Shown piece by piece: positions 47,785 to 63,455 of a DNA stretch of 64,000 nt (its first letter is position 1; each line of letters begins with the position of its first letter). The notes beneath the pieces are model-generated. The model searched no databases, was not told the DNA's origin, and saw only the letters and a program-made list of their open reading frames with translations. The DNA comes from Rosa chinensis. Lineage: Eukaryota > Streptophyta > Magnoliopsida > Rosales > Rosaceae. The stretch lies in the NCBI RefSeq assembly GCF_002994745.2, contig NC_037094.1, positions 39,202,956-39,266,955 of the forward strand. The letters run 5' to 3'. The position numbers and the translations under genes were made by a program.

Positions 47785-48389
47785 TGTTAAACAGCGACAA
47801 GGGTGGCACGTAGCCCACCATTGTACCGATATTGTCCCAACTTAACCACCCGATAGGTGTTGGGTTTTAATCACAAAAGGCCTCGGTTCAATTGGGTGAG
47901 ATCCACCAACTTATAAGTTATATTTTATTTGTCACTTTTCTAATGTGGGATCTTTCATCTCCAACATGCCCCCTCAAGTGCAACCTAGCTCTAGGTATGC
48001 ACGTTGAATTAATTGACAAACCAATTCCCACATTGGAAATTGGGACACAAGTCTCATATTGGAGACTTGGCCAATATAACAATCCAAGGCCCACATCGAA
48101 CACTTGGTAATAATCCAATCGGAATTTTCTGATGGCAATATAAGGAACCCAAATTCGGGCCCATGACAATTGGAGACGCAATTGGAGAGAGACCAGCTCT
48201 GATACCATGTTAAATAGCGACAAGCGTGGCACGTAACCCACCATTGTACCGATATTGTCCCAACTTAACCACCCGATAGGTGTTGGGTTTTAATCACAAA
48301 AGGCCTCGGTTCAATTGGGTGAGATCCACCCACTTATAAGTTATATTTTATTTGTCACTTTTCCAATGTGGGATCTTTCATCTCCAACA
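47785..48389 (-). mobile_element. TRIM retrotransposon, 605 bp, TSD gattt
   Basis: Direct LTRs of 182 bp at 47785-47966 and 48208-48389, nearly identical, with ends tgttaaa...ctccaaca. The internal region is only 241 bp and has no frame. On minus, the base next to the right LTR opens a tRNA-Met PBS, TGGTATCAGAGC (plus 48196-48207), so the element is in minus orientation. TSD gattt at 47780-47784 and 48390-48394. It is nested in the PIF/Harbinger element and must be younger than it. Confidence 0.92.
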
Positions 48390-49666
48390 GATTTTATGTT
48401 TTTTATTGGATAAGGCCGTCGATGTGCAGACTTGGTGAATACATATCAACTATGTAGATATCAAGTATTTCCATCATTCAGAATTTCAAATAATGACTAG
48501 ATTGCTCATTAATCTTTCATAGTTACAGGAAGATCATGGGAATTGTTAAAGCAATTTGCAAAGATCGACGTCCTTGTAATGTCACCACTCAAGTGGGTTT
48601 ACCCAAGTTGGAGTTCCACTCAGCTAAAACATGTTAGGCACTCGGGTTGTGTTTGTATATAACCGTGCCTTATGTATCTGATAGGCTTGTTTAATGTAAT
48701 ACACATCTATTTGTTGCACTCACATAATTAGGTTGACAATGCGGACTTTCTTAAGGAACTGCAATAAGCGAGAGTGATTGCATGAAGTGGAAGTATCCGA
48801 ATAGTCCTTTCTCATATGAATAAGATGTAATTATGTTTGTCCTAGTTTATGCTAGTAGTAAAAATCTTTTCTCCTACGGTTCATTGCTCTTTTCTTTTGT
48901 TGTATTTGGAGAAGTTTAGGCAGTATGTCCCCTTCTCCCTATAATTTGTATTCTGTTTTTATCAATGGTAATTTTCTTATGGAGCCTACTTGTATTCTCA
49001 TTTTGTTGATTTCTACAACTTATCTATGAATCATTTTGATGATTTCTACAACTTTCTTTTGTCCTGAAATGATGGTTGTTTATGACAACATGTTCAGGGG
49101 TAGCAAGTGAAGAGACTAGTGAAGAGATGGAGGATAATGAATATGATGGAGATGGTTCGGGAAGACAAGAAATAGAGATGTTAAGAAATGCAATTGCACA
49201 AAGTCTAATAAATGCATCTACTTAGCATTTAGTTGCAAATTTCAAGTGACTTTAATTTATTTTGTGTAATGGTTCCTGTTGAACTATGGTTGGGAAATTA
49301 ATCTAAATATTCTAGACTTATTTTGTGTAATAGTAAAACATAATATGCATATTGAAGAGTGTAAAGTAAATATTTTATTCAGTCCAACAAAGGGTACACG
49401 AATAATACCTGAGAAATTTTTTTATTTGGTATAGTTACATAATCAAAAAACAAAATTATGATCAATATTAGCATATCTTAGCATGTATGCCCATTAATTA
49501 TCAAAGCCAAAACACTTTTGCTTTGCAACTTACCAAACACCTACAAATTGCTTTTCGTTCTCACAACACTTTTAAAAACAGTTTACCAAACACCTCAACT
49601 GCTTCTTCTCACAGCAAGTTCGGAAGTGCTTCCTCTCCCAACACAGCAATCCCAAACTAAGCCTTA

Positions 49667-50180
49667 GACGAGAGAGAGGTGAGAGAACACCCTTCGCCAT
49701 TGAGGCTACAAAAACACCACCGATCGGAACTAGCTGCCGTCGAGAGGAGAAAAGAAATATCTTAAAATATCCAAAATAGAGCATTTGAGCAAATTACCAA
49801 AGCATTTGAGCTAAGTATTCAAATTATAAATTATACAAACTTTATAATTTGAGGTCGCTCTTATGGACAATTTTTCGTATCGACCCGAAGAACATTAATC
49901 CTAGGGGAGATATTCTACGTCATCTTCTCAATTTTGGTGAAACGACACAGCAGCAGCAACAGCACCAGCAAGGTCCAAAATTGGCTACTCTAAGCAATAA
50001 TTGCGTGGTGACATCATCTAAAAAAAAAAAAAAAAAATTATTTGTCTTAAGTAGTTGAGTGTCGTGAGCAGAGGTGAGAGAGAGAGAGAGAGAGTTTTCG
50101 GTCGTGAAATTTGCTGTCTTCAAATTAAAGCCGCGCCGAAACACCCAAACTCTTTGTCGGCAGAAATCGAATCAATCATC
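49667..50180 (+). promoter_or_regulatory. Promoter and 5' leader of the RABD1-like gene
   Basis: 514 bp between the PIF/Harbinger right end and the ATG. It contains a (CAG)n-like stretch at 49947-49970, an A-run at 50021-50038, and a GA-repeat leader at 50074-50093. No clear TATA box. Confidence 0.4.
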
Positions 50181-53100
50181 ATGAGCAACGAATAGTAAGC
50201 CACACACTTTCCTTCTTCCTCCCAAGCAATCCCCTCTATTTTCTTCTTTCTTTTTTTTTTTCGATTATTTACGAATATACTTTTCGTTTCGGTTTCAGTG
50301 ATTACTTGTTCAAGCTCTTGCTAATTGGGGACTCCTCCGTCGGAAAATCGTGTTTGCTTGTCAGATTCGCTGTGAGTTTGAATCTCCCTTAGACTTTGTT
50401 TTCTTCTTTATCGAATATGTCACCTAGTTTTGTTTCTGTGATTTTTTTTGGGAGAGATAGCAATGTTGAGGTTCTGAGGTTCATTTTGCTGTATTTTGGT
50501 TGTTTCTTTTGGTTTTGTTTCAGGACGATTCCTATGTGGACAGCTACGTCAGCACCATTGGAGTTGATTTTGTGAGTACATATATATATATATATATATA
50601 TATATCTGTATACCTTTGTTATTTATGATTCATATTTTGTTGTTCATTTTCAGAAAATCAGGACTGTGGAGCTGGATGGGAAGACTGTCAAGCTGCAGAT
50701 TGTGAGTAGGAGTTGCTTTGTTTTCCACTTTGGTGGTTTTTGCCTATTGAATGAAGCAAATAATATTAAATGGGAAGGCAGTTAATTTTCAATTAGTTTT
50801 ACATGTGTGTGTGTGTTTGGGCAACATTAAAAGTATTGTCGACGGTATATTTGGTTCTAGTTTGTTGGCCTTTTAGTCTAGTGGATCAGAATTAGTTTGT
50901 TTAAAAATGCTCCTTGAAGTGTGTGTGAGAACAGGATATAATAAGTTCTCTATTTTGCATGCCTTTGCTTCAGTGTCGTTGGGGATCATAGATTTTAGAT
51001 GCGAGCACTTTCTTTTGGTAATCATAAATTCTTCATTATTGTCATGACAAAATTGTGCTAACAAAGTTTAAATATGAACTTGTGAAAGTTCTGACGCATT
51101 TGAGATGTGAGTTATCAGAATTGATTTTGGGAAGTTTATAACAGAAAGTATGTGCAATGCCTAACTATAGAGTCTGTTCAATCTCACTTGCTCGGCAATC
51201 TAGTTGGCAGTTAAAGTATTCTTGTTTTTCTTTTATTATAGTGGGATACTGCTGGACAAGAGCGATTCAGGACCATAACAAGCAGTTACTACCGAGGAGC
51301 CCATGGGATAATTGTAAGATTTTCTTGCTTTCTTTTATTTGCTTATTCTTTTTTTTTCCCCCCTGGCTAGGGGTTAGGTTGAGGAAAACTCAAGGGTAAG
51401 AATACATCTTGAGCTTGTGGTAGTATCATTGTATACCAATGATTTTGTTACTGGTTTCTGCCTTCCAAGTTGCTGTTTCTTGTGCAATTAATCAAGATGT
51501 TTCAGATACAGATGTAGCTGCAGCTGTTTTTATTATCAAAAACGTGTAATTAAATTTTTTTTTTCCCTTCACCATTGTGATCCAGTCCATGAAGCACTAG
51601 AACTTGGCTTGTTAATTGAAAATTTTGGTCTCTGAGATTTTTTAAACTAAGCAGTAATATGACTTGAAACAGTACCAAATTTTTGAATAGAAAATTTTTA
51701 GCAAGTGAGTAGGACATATCCGTATTATCTTGTTGTAAGACCACATAGTAAACATCTACATGCTTACTAAGCCACTACAACTGATGAATCAAACATGCAT
51801 GTCAGGTCACTATAAGTGTTAAAGATTACTGATAGTTTACTACTACTTTGCTGTATATATCTAAGAGTACTTTTGAAGCTGTTCTGCAACATTAACTATG
51901 GGTCAATTTTGGATCTTACCACCAGTCGAAATACCAGTATCTTATATTGATAAGGAAGATGAAGTGGTAGTTTCTCATAATAATGTATGGGTTCACTCTT
52001 TTTTGTAATGAAAGAGTCTTACTTGTATGGGGGCTGTAACAGATTGTCTATGATGTTACTGAGATGGAGAGCTTCAATAATGTCAAGCAGTGGCTGAATG
52101 AGATTGACAGATATGCAAATGAAAGTGTGTGCAAGCTTTTAGTGGGAAATAAATGTGATTTAGTTGAGAACAAGGTTGTTGACACGCAAACAGGAAAGGT
52201 AATAATAAATTTTATTTCATGGACATTGATTAATTTTTTGCTTTTCTGAAGGTTTAAATTCTTTATAGATGCTGATTCTGATCTCCACACATTTTTTGGG
52301 CAATTTATATGATCAGTCTCCTAAATGCAACAAACCCTCTGCAATTGATGTTCTTAAACATGGTAGAGGAATTTATGTTACCTTTATGTGTATCTATTAG
52401 CATGCACCCCTGATCCAGTAGACATGATATTTTGACTTGCTGGTTTTGTTCAAGATTCTATATGTCTTTCTTATTGATCTAAGATTTATTTATTTAATTT
52501 GTAATACTTAAGGATCATGAATATGGGGGTTATGGTTAATGCGTATTTGACATATTTTTGTTTCAGCTCTCAAAAGTAGTTCCCCACTCTAATGTATTCT
52601 AGCATCTACTTTGATTGTAGCTATTGTAGTCAAGGATCTCTGATCGTCTAAAGGATGTGAAATTAAAATAAATGAAGGAATTTAACTTAGCATTCAGTGC
52701 TACTTCATTATTAGCAATGCAAAAAGGTCGCTAAGCTTTAATCTGGTCAGGACCTTCACTACAATTAGGTATCTGTTCATATGATTCAGTCTTACACCCT
52801 TTCGATTCCCAGACCTTGGTGACTCTAGACTTTCTCCATCTTTCCCTACCTTTCAGACCTGTTCAGCCCCTTGACAATCTACTCTTTCTGAATCCTTTAC
52901 CTCAGGCGGTGCATGAGTGGAGCTTGTACTGTACTATCCTATTTGGGCTGCTAGCCAATTTCGGTAATTACCACATGGTTCCGAGCCCTCTCTTTCTCTT
53001 TTCTATCTATTTTTCACGAGTCTTTTCACAATGAACTTGTGTATGAGGAGAGAGAGGGGTGGGGTGTTTGTTTTGCAAGAAATGGGGTGCCTCCCTAACG

Positions 53101-54326
53101 GTGTCTATAATATCAGTATGTATGTTTTCTGTCTTAATGCATATTGCTGCAGATCTGAAAGCGATCAATGTGTTTATGGAAAGTTGAAGTCTATCAGATG
53201 AAAGAGATTAATAACTTCTGGTTCATGTTTAAACTTTTTTTTCTCATGTCTAAATGAGCTGTAGGCTTTAGCTGATGAGCTTGGTATCCCTTTCCTCGAG
53301 ACAAGTGCTAAAGACGCTATCAATGTTGAGCAGGCTTTCTTGACCATGGCTGGCGAGATAAAGAAAAAGTAAGATCACTAGTAAACTCTTTCATGCTATG
53401 AACTCTACGGTGACAGCTTCATTTTTTTATACTCCCATTCCACAATAATAGCTCTGATGAGGACATCATAGCCAAACCTTTTAAGGTTTATGAGCGAAAG
53501 AAATGGAAAAAGAGAGCAGCTAGTCATTCCCTTTCCATATGGTTTGATTAATTGCTTTCATTCTAGAAGTCTCTAGGCAGGTGTCTTTCAGTTTCAGTTT
53601 GGGTCAGTTTCAGTGTGGAATTTTAAGGTTTCTTTATTATTTCAGTTTCAGTCAGGAGTTTAAATTCCTTTATTAGGTCTTTTATGCTTCTGTTTTGTGA
53701 AGTGTAACTGCCCTAGCTATGAAAGAGTCTTTAATGCTAGTTAATGAGCTATCTGCTCAAATATAAATAAGTGTAAGTGCCAAGTGGCCAGATATGTCGT
53801 GATGAATAAAAATTTCGGAGTGTTTCTGAGTTTTGCAGAGATTGGTGTGTTGGTGTGAAGCCTTGTGTGTGAGTGAGAAACCTGGGAGGGAATCCTAGTT
53901 CTTAGTTTTCACTTTCTACCCTACAAACCTGTGTGTTAAAGCCCTATACCTTAGAGTTTGTTGATCCTGGTGCCTAGGCAGTGATTATACTGCATCAAGC
54001 TCTAAAGGTGATGGTAAAATAGATCACATAGCATGTTTCTTCTTTGAACACCAACTACCCTAAAAGAAGATGAGGCTGATATTTCATAACTATTTGTTTT
54101 GGTCCATCATTGACTTCCAAGGTAATAGGGAGTTGAGTTTTAGAAAAATTATCCTGATACCCATTTATCTCAATGATCTTTACTAGATTGTGGTTGTACT
54201 TGTTTGTAATCTCTTCCATTTAAAATTTCTTGCAGAATGGGCAACCAACCAACTGCTAACAAGTCAAGTGAAACTGTTCAAATGAAGGGGAATCCCATTC
54301 AGCAGAATAGCAATTGTTGTGGTTAG
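50181..54326 (+). CDS. RABD1: Rab GTPase of the RABD1 (Ypt1/Rab1) class, 201 aa
   Basis: Exons: 50181-50194, 50299-50371, 50524-50571, 50654-50701, 51242-51313, 52043-52198, 53265-53368, 54236-54326 (606 nt, all GT-AG, phases consistent). The start [20 protein letters not shown] and the tail with GEIKKKMGNQ and [10 protein letters not shown] are characteristic of plant RABD1 rather than RABD2. G motifs: P-loop GDSSVGKS (15-22), switch I Thr40, WDTAGQE (62-68), NKCD (121-124), TSAK (150-153). The C-terminus NCCG carries two geranylgeranylation cysteines. The family acts in ER-to-Golgi vesicle traffic at the Golgi and early TGN. All key residues are intact. It converges with the RABA2 gene. A (TA)n run sits in intron 3. 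Confidence 0.95.
50578..50606. repeat. (TA)n microsatellite in RABD1 intron 3
   Basis: An uninterrupted AT run starting seven bases after the donor. Confidence 0.9.
53440..54050. other. Possible retroelement insert in RABD1 intron 7
   Basis: Repeated 'cagtttcagt(t/c)' words, a TATA-like aaatataaataag (~53760) and an aataaa (~53805) in order look like a Copia LTR. No ends or TSD could be fixed. Confidence 0.25.
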
Positions 54327-55135
54327 CCGTTCCTAGTGCCAACTCTGTTGTAAAAACTTGTAAGACAGTGAAACTATGTTGACCGTGTTGTCTGTGGATC
54401 TTTCAGAAACAATAACACATTGACTGGTACCCTTCCCATTAGGACAAAGATGCAATTATGTGGTTATTTACCTACATCATTTCTCCATCATATTCAACGT
54501 TGTAGAAATCTAGATGAACTAAACTAGGCATGTTAACCCCAGAGAGGGGCATGGTAGGCCCAATCTGCTCTTTTTCAACTGTTTTTTTTTCCCTTGGTTA
54601 AATAAATTCATACACTAGCAGGAGCAGTTCTTCTCTAATTAATGGAACCGAGGCTCATTCCAAAGGTTGGAGAGCAAGAAGTTATTGTCAGTCTGTCCTA
54701 CAGTGTGTTCAGGTATATTGGTCTTCCAATATGATGTTATCTAAGGAAGTATCTTGAAATTGAGCAAAGGCTTAGACCTTTACAGTGCTCTGGAGTAGCT
54801 TGGTCTTCCTTCCCCTGATCATTACTGGGGCACTTCATCCTCTCAAGAACCATTTGCAGTTTGTTGATCCAACTCTCTACCATAGTCAGATTAGTGTACC
54901 AGTGAAGATCTTAGCTCCGAGTTGTCTAGCTTGCTCTAAACTACAATTGGGACTAGAGCTCCGGAGTGCTGCTATAAAGCGCTCAAAAAACCGCTCCAAG
55001 GGGCTTGCTGCCCATGTAAGAGCTCATCCTCCTCTGTAGGTGGCTAGGTGCACGAGGTTAGCATCTAGGAGGCATAATACCTGAGGAAGAACCGAAGTAA
55101 GGAAATTGAAGAGAAACAACACCTGGACACGTACC
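54327..55135. other. RABD1 3' flank and intergenic DNA
   Basis: Contains the 3' UTR. Nothing further recognised. Confidence 0.4.
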
Positions 55136-55138
55136 TTA

Positions 55139-55973
55139 GGCTATCTCTAATTTGAAATGTACTATTCATCTAAATAGTAATGTTTATAATTTTTCCACCT
55201 CTAATCGTTTGAGGTCTAAATTATAGATTTTTATATATTTTATTATTTTTAATATATATAGGAGCTGTAATTTGAGTTTTGAATCAATCATGCAACATGT
55301 GACAAAAGAAAATTTCTAGAGAGAAAGGGTCTAAATTTTCTCTAACCCAGCCACTATTTTGAGAGTCTACCGGCCCCGTCTCTACCTCCATCACCAACCC
55401 CACCCCTTCAATCCCGTCCACCCCATCCACCCCTTCAATCACCTTCTTGTTCCTCTCTCTTTTCCACCTGTTTCACCCATTTACCATTTCTCTACCTCTC
55501 CACACCATACTGCTCTTACAGGCTTTTTATTGATGAGAACAGCTCTCATCTTCACCGCCTTCACCCCATCTCCACCCCTTACATTCCGCATCCCTACAGC
55601 CCAATTATGCTATTTTGTCACCAATTTTCTACTCCTCTAGTCCAGATCTACCTTTGAAATTGTCCATGTCCTCTTTGGATGGAATTGGTTGCTAGTGCTT
55701 CCGGATTTGCTTCGTTCTCCACCACCGCTAAACAAACTTACGCCCGTTGGCAAATTTTCGTTCCCCATCAACGAGTGGCTCGATTTTTGCAATCACACTC
55801 TGCTACCCTTGGTGTTTCTTGGGCATCTTAACTAAATGGTGGTCTAAATATAGACCAAGATATGGACTTTAGACTTTCATGGAACATTTTTGTAATAGAA
55901 TCCATGATTGGAGATGAGTTTTGTTCAATCATGGTCTATAATATTGACTTTAAACCTTCTATTGGAGAAGGCC
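55139..55973. mobile_element. Tourist-like MITE, 835 bp, TSD tta
   Basis: The left end ggctatctctaat and the reverse complement of the right end ggccttctccaat are related. tta lies on both sides (55136-55138, 55974-55976). Inner inverted matches include 'ggtctaaat(t)ata' / 'tatagacc'. The Pro-rich frame at 55359-55640 is low complexity and not a gene. Confidence 0.65.
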
Positions 55974-56504
55974 TTACACTTGATTATCATACCACCACCG
56001 AAGAATATAAAGGAGAGCGATTTCATGAGGAGGTTGATTACTTCGTAGATTGGCTTTGAGAATAGATTTTTTTTTTTTTTGTTGGTTTGGGGGACGACGA
56101 TGAGTTTAGTTCTCTATTAAATTCATTCCCTGTAAGTTGGTGAGCGGAAATTATTCTTCATTCTTTCATTGAATTCTAGTTGGACGTGAGCATCACAATT
56201 GTGTCCATTTTGAGAAGGTGATTAATTACATATAAGTGCATCTTTGAATGTTTTTTAAGTCATAAGGCCACTAACTAATTTTTTCCCTCATAAGGCCACT
56301 AGATTAAAAAAAGTGTTATATTTTGAATATAAAAATTATCATATTTACATAAATGCCACTAGAGTAAAAAGTCAACAATCATTCTCTCTCTCCTCTTCGG
56401 CGAGGTCTCCGGCCAACTTCCTGCGGGTCTCTGGCCGACCTCCGGCTAACTTTTGACGGGTCTCCGGCTGACCTCCGACCAACTTCCGGCGAACTCCGGT
56501 GACC

Positions 56505-57430
56505 ACAAAAGCTACTGTCACTATCACGAAAAGCTACTGTCACTAGCAACAAAAGCTACTCAGGTGAGATTTCCGGCAACCTCCGGCAAGGTCACAAAAG
56601 TTACTGTTACCAGCAACAAAAACTACTGTCACCAACAAAAGCTACTGTCACCAATAAGCAATCTAAAAAGCTACTATCATAGGTACAGAGAGCTACTATA
56701 ACACACGTACAAAGCTACTGGACCAGTAGCTACTGACGAAAAGCTACCATAAAACATGTACAAAGCTATTAGACTATTAATAAAAAGCTACTGATATAGG
56801 TATAGAAAACTATTATAACACATGTACAAAAGCTACTGGATCAGTAATAAAAAGCTACTGATGTATGTACAGAAAACTACTATAACACATATACAATGCT
56901 ACTAACATAAATACTGATTACACAAAGCCAGCTTAATATACATGTTGATAGTGTAACACAAATTCCAAATAAGAAATGCTAGAGATATAAATCATAACAA
57001 GAAGAAAATTGAATTTCATTCATGATCATACTTTTTCAATTTGATAAGCTATTGACAAAAGACCACTTGAAATCAATCAAAACGAAAACAAAAAAGTTAC
57101 TGACATCAGATTGAAAAGATACTAACATAAGAATAGAAAGATACTATCACTGTGTTGAAATACAACTACAACAGTGCTATTGACTTGAATTCAATCAAAA
57201 CGACGGGAAAAAAAAGAAGGCTACTGGCATCAACTTAAAAATATACTACAGTAGTCATAGAAAGCTACTATTTATGTATTGGAAAGCCGCTATAACAATC
57301 ATGGAGATAAGACTTGAAATCAATCCAAATAAAAACAGAAAAATTACTGACATCAGCTTGAAGAGATACTAACATAGGCATATAAATCTACTATCACTGT
57401 GTTGAAAAGGCACTATAATAGTTATAGAGA
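56505..57430. repeat. Degenerate 'aaagctact' minisatellite
   Basis: Dozens of 'aa(a)gctac(t)' words spaced 15-40 bp, some with 'gtcacc(a)', 'cata(g)gtaca' or 'ataacacatgtacaaa' spacers. It fills most of the interior of the Pack-type element. Confidence 0.7.
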
Positions 57431-58109
57431 GGTATTGACTTGAGATCAATCAAAATGAAAATAAGTTCACAATACTTGTTCATCTCTACAGATCCACAAT
57501 ACTTATTCATCACTACTTTCAACTTCACTATACTTGCAAGTATAAGGCCTTCTCTCTCGGAGAAGATTAAAAGAGGCCAAATCCAAACAAAATTCTGAAT
57601 AGTCCATCAAAGGCCATATCCTTTAGCTCTCCCAACAAATCTGATAGTCCATCATCTAGCTTCGCCTTTTCTACCTGTTAAGCCAACAAGGAATATGAGA
57701 CACATGATCAATACATTAGGAAAAGGAAATAAACCACATGCATGTGATTCCTATATTAAGAAGCAAAGTGATTCAATTAAACAGAGAGTAGAAAGAGAGT
57801 TGGAGAACCATGAAATTTGACCACAATGATAAGAAACAAGCCATATATCCAACTACATCATATTGCAAATACTTTACCAATCAAGCAATTTCAATCCATA
57901 CACAATTTCAAATCCAAAGCTCAAAATTCACCTTCCAGTCTATCTTTCTTGCTCATCATAGCTCACTATTTCTCTCTCCTTGCCGGCTGAAATTGACGCT
58001 ATCAAAGGCATCCCAAGCCTTCTGCACAAACTTCTAAATAACAGAGTCGTCGACGCCGACGTCGAGCTCCACAGTGAAGGCCCTCAGCTGCGGCGGTGCC
58101 GTTTAGTGT

Positions 58110-58250
58110 TGAGATGTCTCCAAGACTCCTCTCGCCTCATGACTGGTAGCAGCGACTACACCGCAAAGCTTTGGAATGTTCCAACTGGCGAGTAGCTATT
58201 CTCCTTCGATTTCAAATGTCCGGCTAGATCCGTTCAGCTCTCCGTCGTCG
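58110..58250 (+). pseudogene. Captured eIF3 subunit I (WD40) fragment
   Basis: Plus-strand reading SSRLMTGSSDYTAKLWNVPT, then a stop codon (GE*LFSF), then CPARSV. This matches the second WD repeat of plant eIF3i (SRLITGSADQTAKLWD, ELFTF, APTRSV). The surrounding frame upstream (GIPSLLHKLLNNRVVDADVE) is not eIF3i and may be another captured piece. The in-frame TAG and truncation rule out function. Confidence 0.75.
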
Positions 58251-58653
58251 TCATCTTCAAAAACCCTAGCTTTTCACAATGCAAAAGAAAGGAAGAGGAG
58301 AGGAGAGGAGATGCAGTTCTGATCGGCGTTGTGCTTCAGAAATCAACTGGCATCTTGACGAACACCGACGAGCGGGTCCACCGAGTCGACGAGCACTGTG
58401 ACGAAAGTCGCCGTTGTCCTGCAAGATCGAGTTGAGATTCGAATGAGAGAGAGAGATGAGGATGCGATTTGTTTTTGAAACAGATAAGCTCTACCACATA
58501 AGATGAGAGAGAGAGAGGGAGAGGTGAGGGCAAAATAGGTATAGGCTAAAGAGAAGCTGACATTTTCAGGCTCTAAAGTGGCCTTATGAAGACAAAAAAT
58601 GTTAGGTGGCCTTATGGCTAATTAAAGTTTGAGAATGACACTTATGAGTAATT

Positions 58654-60501
58654 TTCTAATAGGCTTAATTGTCAAAATACTCCCTAAACTTGGCTATAAT
58701 TGTTAGTTTACTACCCCAACGTGCAATTGAGGAAATTTAACTTCTAAACGTGACAAAAAAATTTCAATTTACATCATCTCTGTTAATTGTAACTTTTTTT
58801 ACTCAAATGCGAGTCATGTGCCCTGCAAATGAGGAATATAATAGTCATTTTATAATAATAATTTTTTTAAACCAATTTACGTTAAAACAAAATATATTTT
58901 TTTTGAGTGGAGGCTTATGACCTTTCACTTATTAACACGCGCACCTTGTGCAATGTTTTTAAAAAATAAATTACACTATTCTACTAATAAGAAGAAAAAT
59001 TAAAAATTATGAAATTTATTTTGTCATTCACCAATATCTACTAATTTAATAGACAAATAGAGTTGGAATAATTTTCACTCATCATCAATTACAACATTTA
59101 TCTGATTATGTGCTAATCTTTAATATTTTTCTTCTTATTGGGATACTGGAATGTAATTTAATAAAAATGTGTAGTATGTGGGTTGATAAGTAGGTGGCCC
59201 ATATATCTTCACTCTAAAAACTTTGTTTTTCATTTCATGTATATTTGTTAAAACAGAAGAAGAAAATAAGTATTATAAAATGACTAGGTTACCCCTCATG
59301 TGTATGGTACACATCTCATATTTGGATGGAAAAAAGTTACGTCAGATGAAACATGTTCCCAAAATTATGATTTATTTAAAAAAAAAATTCATTTAAGGTT
59401 TTAGTGTATCGTCATATGAAACACATTCTAAAAATCATGCTCTACGAATGATGAACTTATGGTACAAGAGAATTTCAAGAAAAAGTAGTGTTAACAATGT
59501 TTAACATGTTTCGACATTGTCATTGCATTTCACGGGTGCCCCCCATACCACCTTTCAATGTGCCAAACCATCCAAACCCTAATTCTATTCAAATTGTCAT
59601 ATTTGTTGATCTCACGATTGATATAGCATTATCTTCAGAATGTACTCCAACAGACAGAATACCATAATCTATAATGAATTTTTTGTACTTTTATGAGTTT
59701 CAAAGTCAACAAGCAATAAATTCATAAAAAGAATCCCTCCGATATTTCAATGTTCCACATCAAGCATATTTTAAAAGTCATGATTTATGAATAGTATGCT
59801 CATCGCACAAGTGAATTTCAAATAATACATGTAATTCAGAATATGACCCCATAACACGTCCAAACTATGTTAATCGTTATTTTTACTCAAATTATTCTAT
59901 GCCATAAACAGATAAACTCGTTGTTAGTAAAGCACCATTAGATACTTTTTTTTTGAGAATATTTCATAATGCTATTCCCAATTACTTGAAAATATCGACC
60001 TTTGTTTCCTCTAAGTAATAACTTATGTTGCGGACGTGACTCATTAGTTACATTTCATCATCTAAAATCTAAATATATATATTATTTAACCATTCATCTG
60101 TTTATCTATTATTATTTATTATAAACTTAAATTACAAGTACCAGAAAACTAAAATATAGATGCACCTAGAGCAATAAAGCTGTTCTCCCATAACTCGAGT
60201 AGAGGAAGTCCATTTTAAACGGATTCTAGCTCATTTCAAAGGGGAACATCCTTGAAAGGTTTCAGCTCGGGCTGTGAGGCCAAGCCTTTTGAGGCTCTAT
60301 CTACTGATCACCGGTGTATACCTCATGAAATATACCCCCTTACATAACAAATCCAGGCAACAAACAAGAAAGTATAGTCCAAAGGAATATGCAACAAAAA
60401 TAACTTCACACAATAACCCACAGCCGAAGAATAAGGGAAAAAACAAAATAACAAATAATAATATGAAACTAAAGTACGAATGTCTTAAAAAATAATCAAC
60501 C
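58654..60501. other. AT-rich intergenic DNA, then RABA2 3' UTR
   Basis: 58660-58860 ('caaaatactccctaaacttg') looks like a transposon terminus but no partner end was found. 59000-60180 has no feature. ~60200-60501 is the probable 3' UTR of the RABA2 gene. Confidence 0.35.
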
Positions 60502-63068
<2,567 letters not shown>

Positions 63069-63296
63069 TGTTGGCGTGAGTCATACTTACCTTATTTATG
63101 TAGATATTTTGTAATAGTCCGTGATCTGTAATATTCTGTAATATCTGTAATAGTATTAGATTTACTACTTGCCTTGGGAGTAGTAATTGTCTTATTGGGC
63201 ACAATTGTATTTGTATATAATTCCTTCTTGTAAGGTGAATGAAGATATCTGAGTTATTCAGTCAAAATTATCTCTTGTTTTTCGTTATATTTGACT

Positions 63297-63308
63297 TGGT
63301 ATCAGAGC
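63297..63308 (+). promoter_or_regulatory. Primer-binding site of Copia element 3
   Basis: TGGTATCAGAGC, complementary to initiator tRNA-Met. Confidence 0.88.
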
Positions 63309-63455
63309 AAAGATCCGATCCTGGACTCTGACTCATTGTTCTTTGATCCTTGATCATTGTTCTTTGTGCTTGGATTTGTTCCTTGTCCTTTGATCCTTTC
63401 TCACCGTTGCCTTCTTATATTTCCAAATACTTTGTTATTTTTCCTTCCGCTCACC

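Larger units (their letters stand above)
45979..49663. mobile_element. PIF/Harbinger-type element, 3,685 bp, TSD tta
   Basis: The left end ggcccagtttgggattg and the reverse complement of the right end, ggcttagtttgggattg, match at 15 of 17 positions. The flanks are tta (45976-45978) and tta (49664-49666), the usual PIF/Harbinger target. The subterminal regions share 'gaagcag' words. Inside are an aldo-keto reductase fragment, a nested TRIM, and near 49098-49226 an acidic tail (EETSEEMEDNEYDG, MLRNAIAQSLINAST) that may be the C-terminus of a lost transposon protein. No full transposase remains. Confidence 0.8.
56224..58653. mobile_element. Pack-type TIR element carrying an eIF3i fragment
   Basis: The left end (ataagtgcatc ... 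cataaggccact ... ctcataaggccacta) is inversely matched by the right end (gtggccttatgaag ... gtggccttatggct ... acacttatgagtaatt), TIRs of about 85 bp. The interior has a GC-rich block with 'ctccggc(c/g)aacttccgg' repeats, a long 'aaaagctactgtcac' minisatellite, and host-gene sequence near the right end. No transposase and no clean TSD. Pack-MULE is the best guess. Confidence 0.7.

Noticed and set aside
47785..48389. Cassandra TRIM with a 5S rRNA insert
   Set aside because: I could not see a 5S-like sequence in the LTRs, so it is left as an unassigned TRIM.
55359..55640. Proline/histidine-rich protein gene
   Set aside because: Low-complexity frame wholly inside a MITE with no conserved features.
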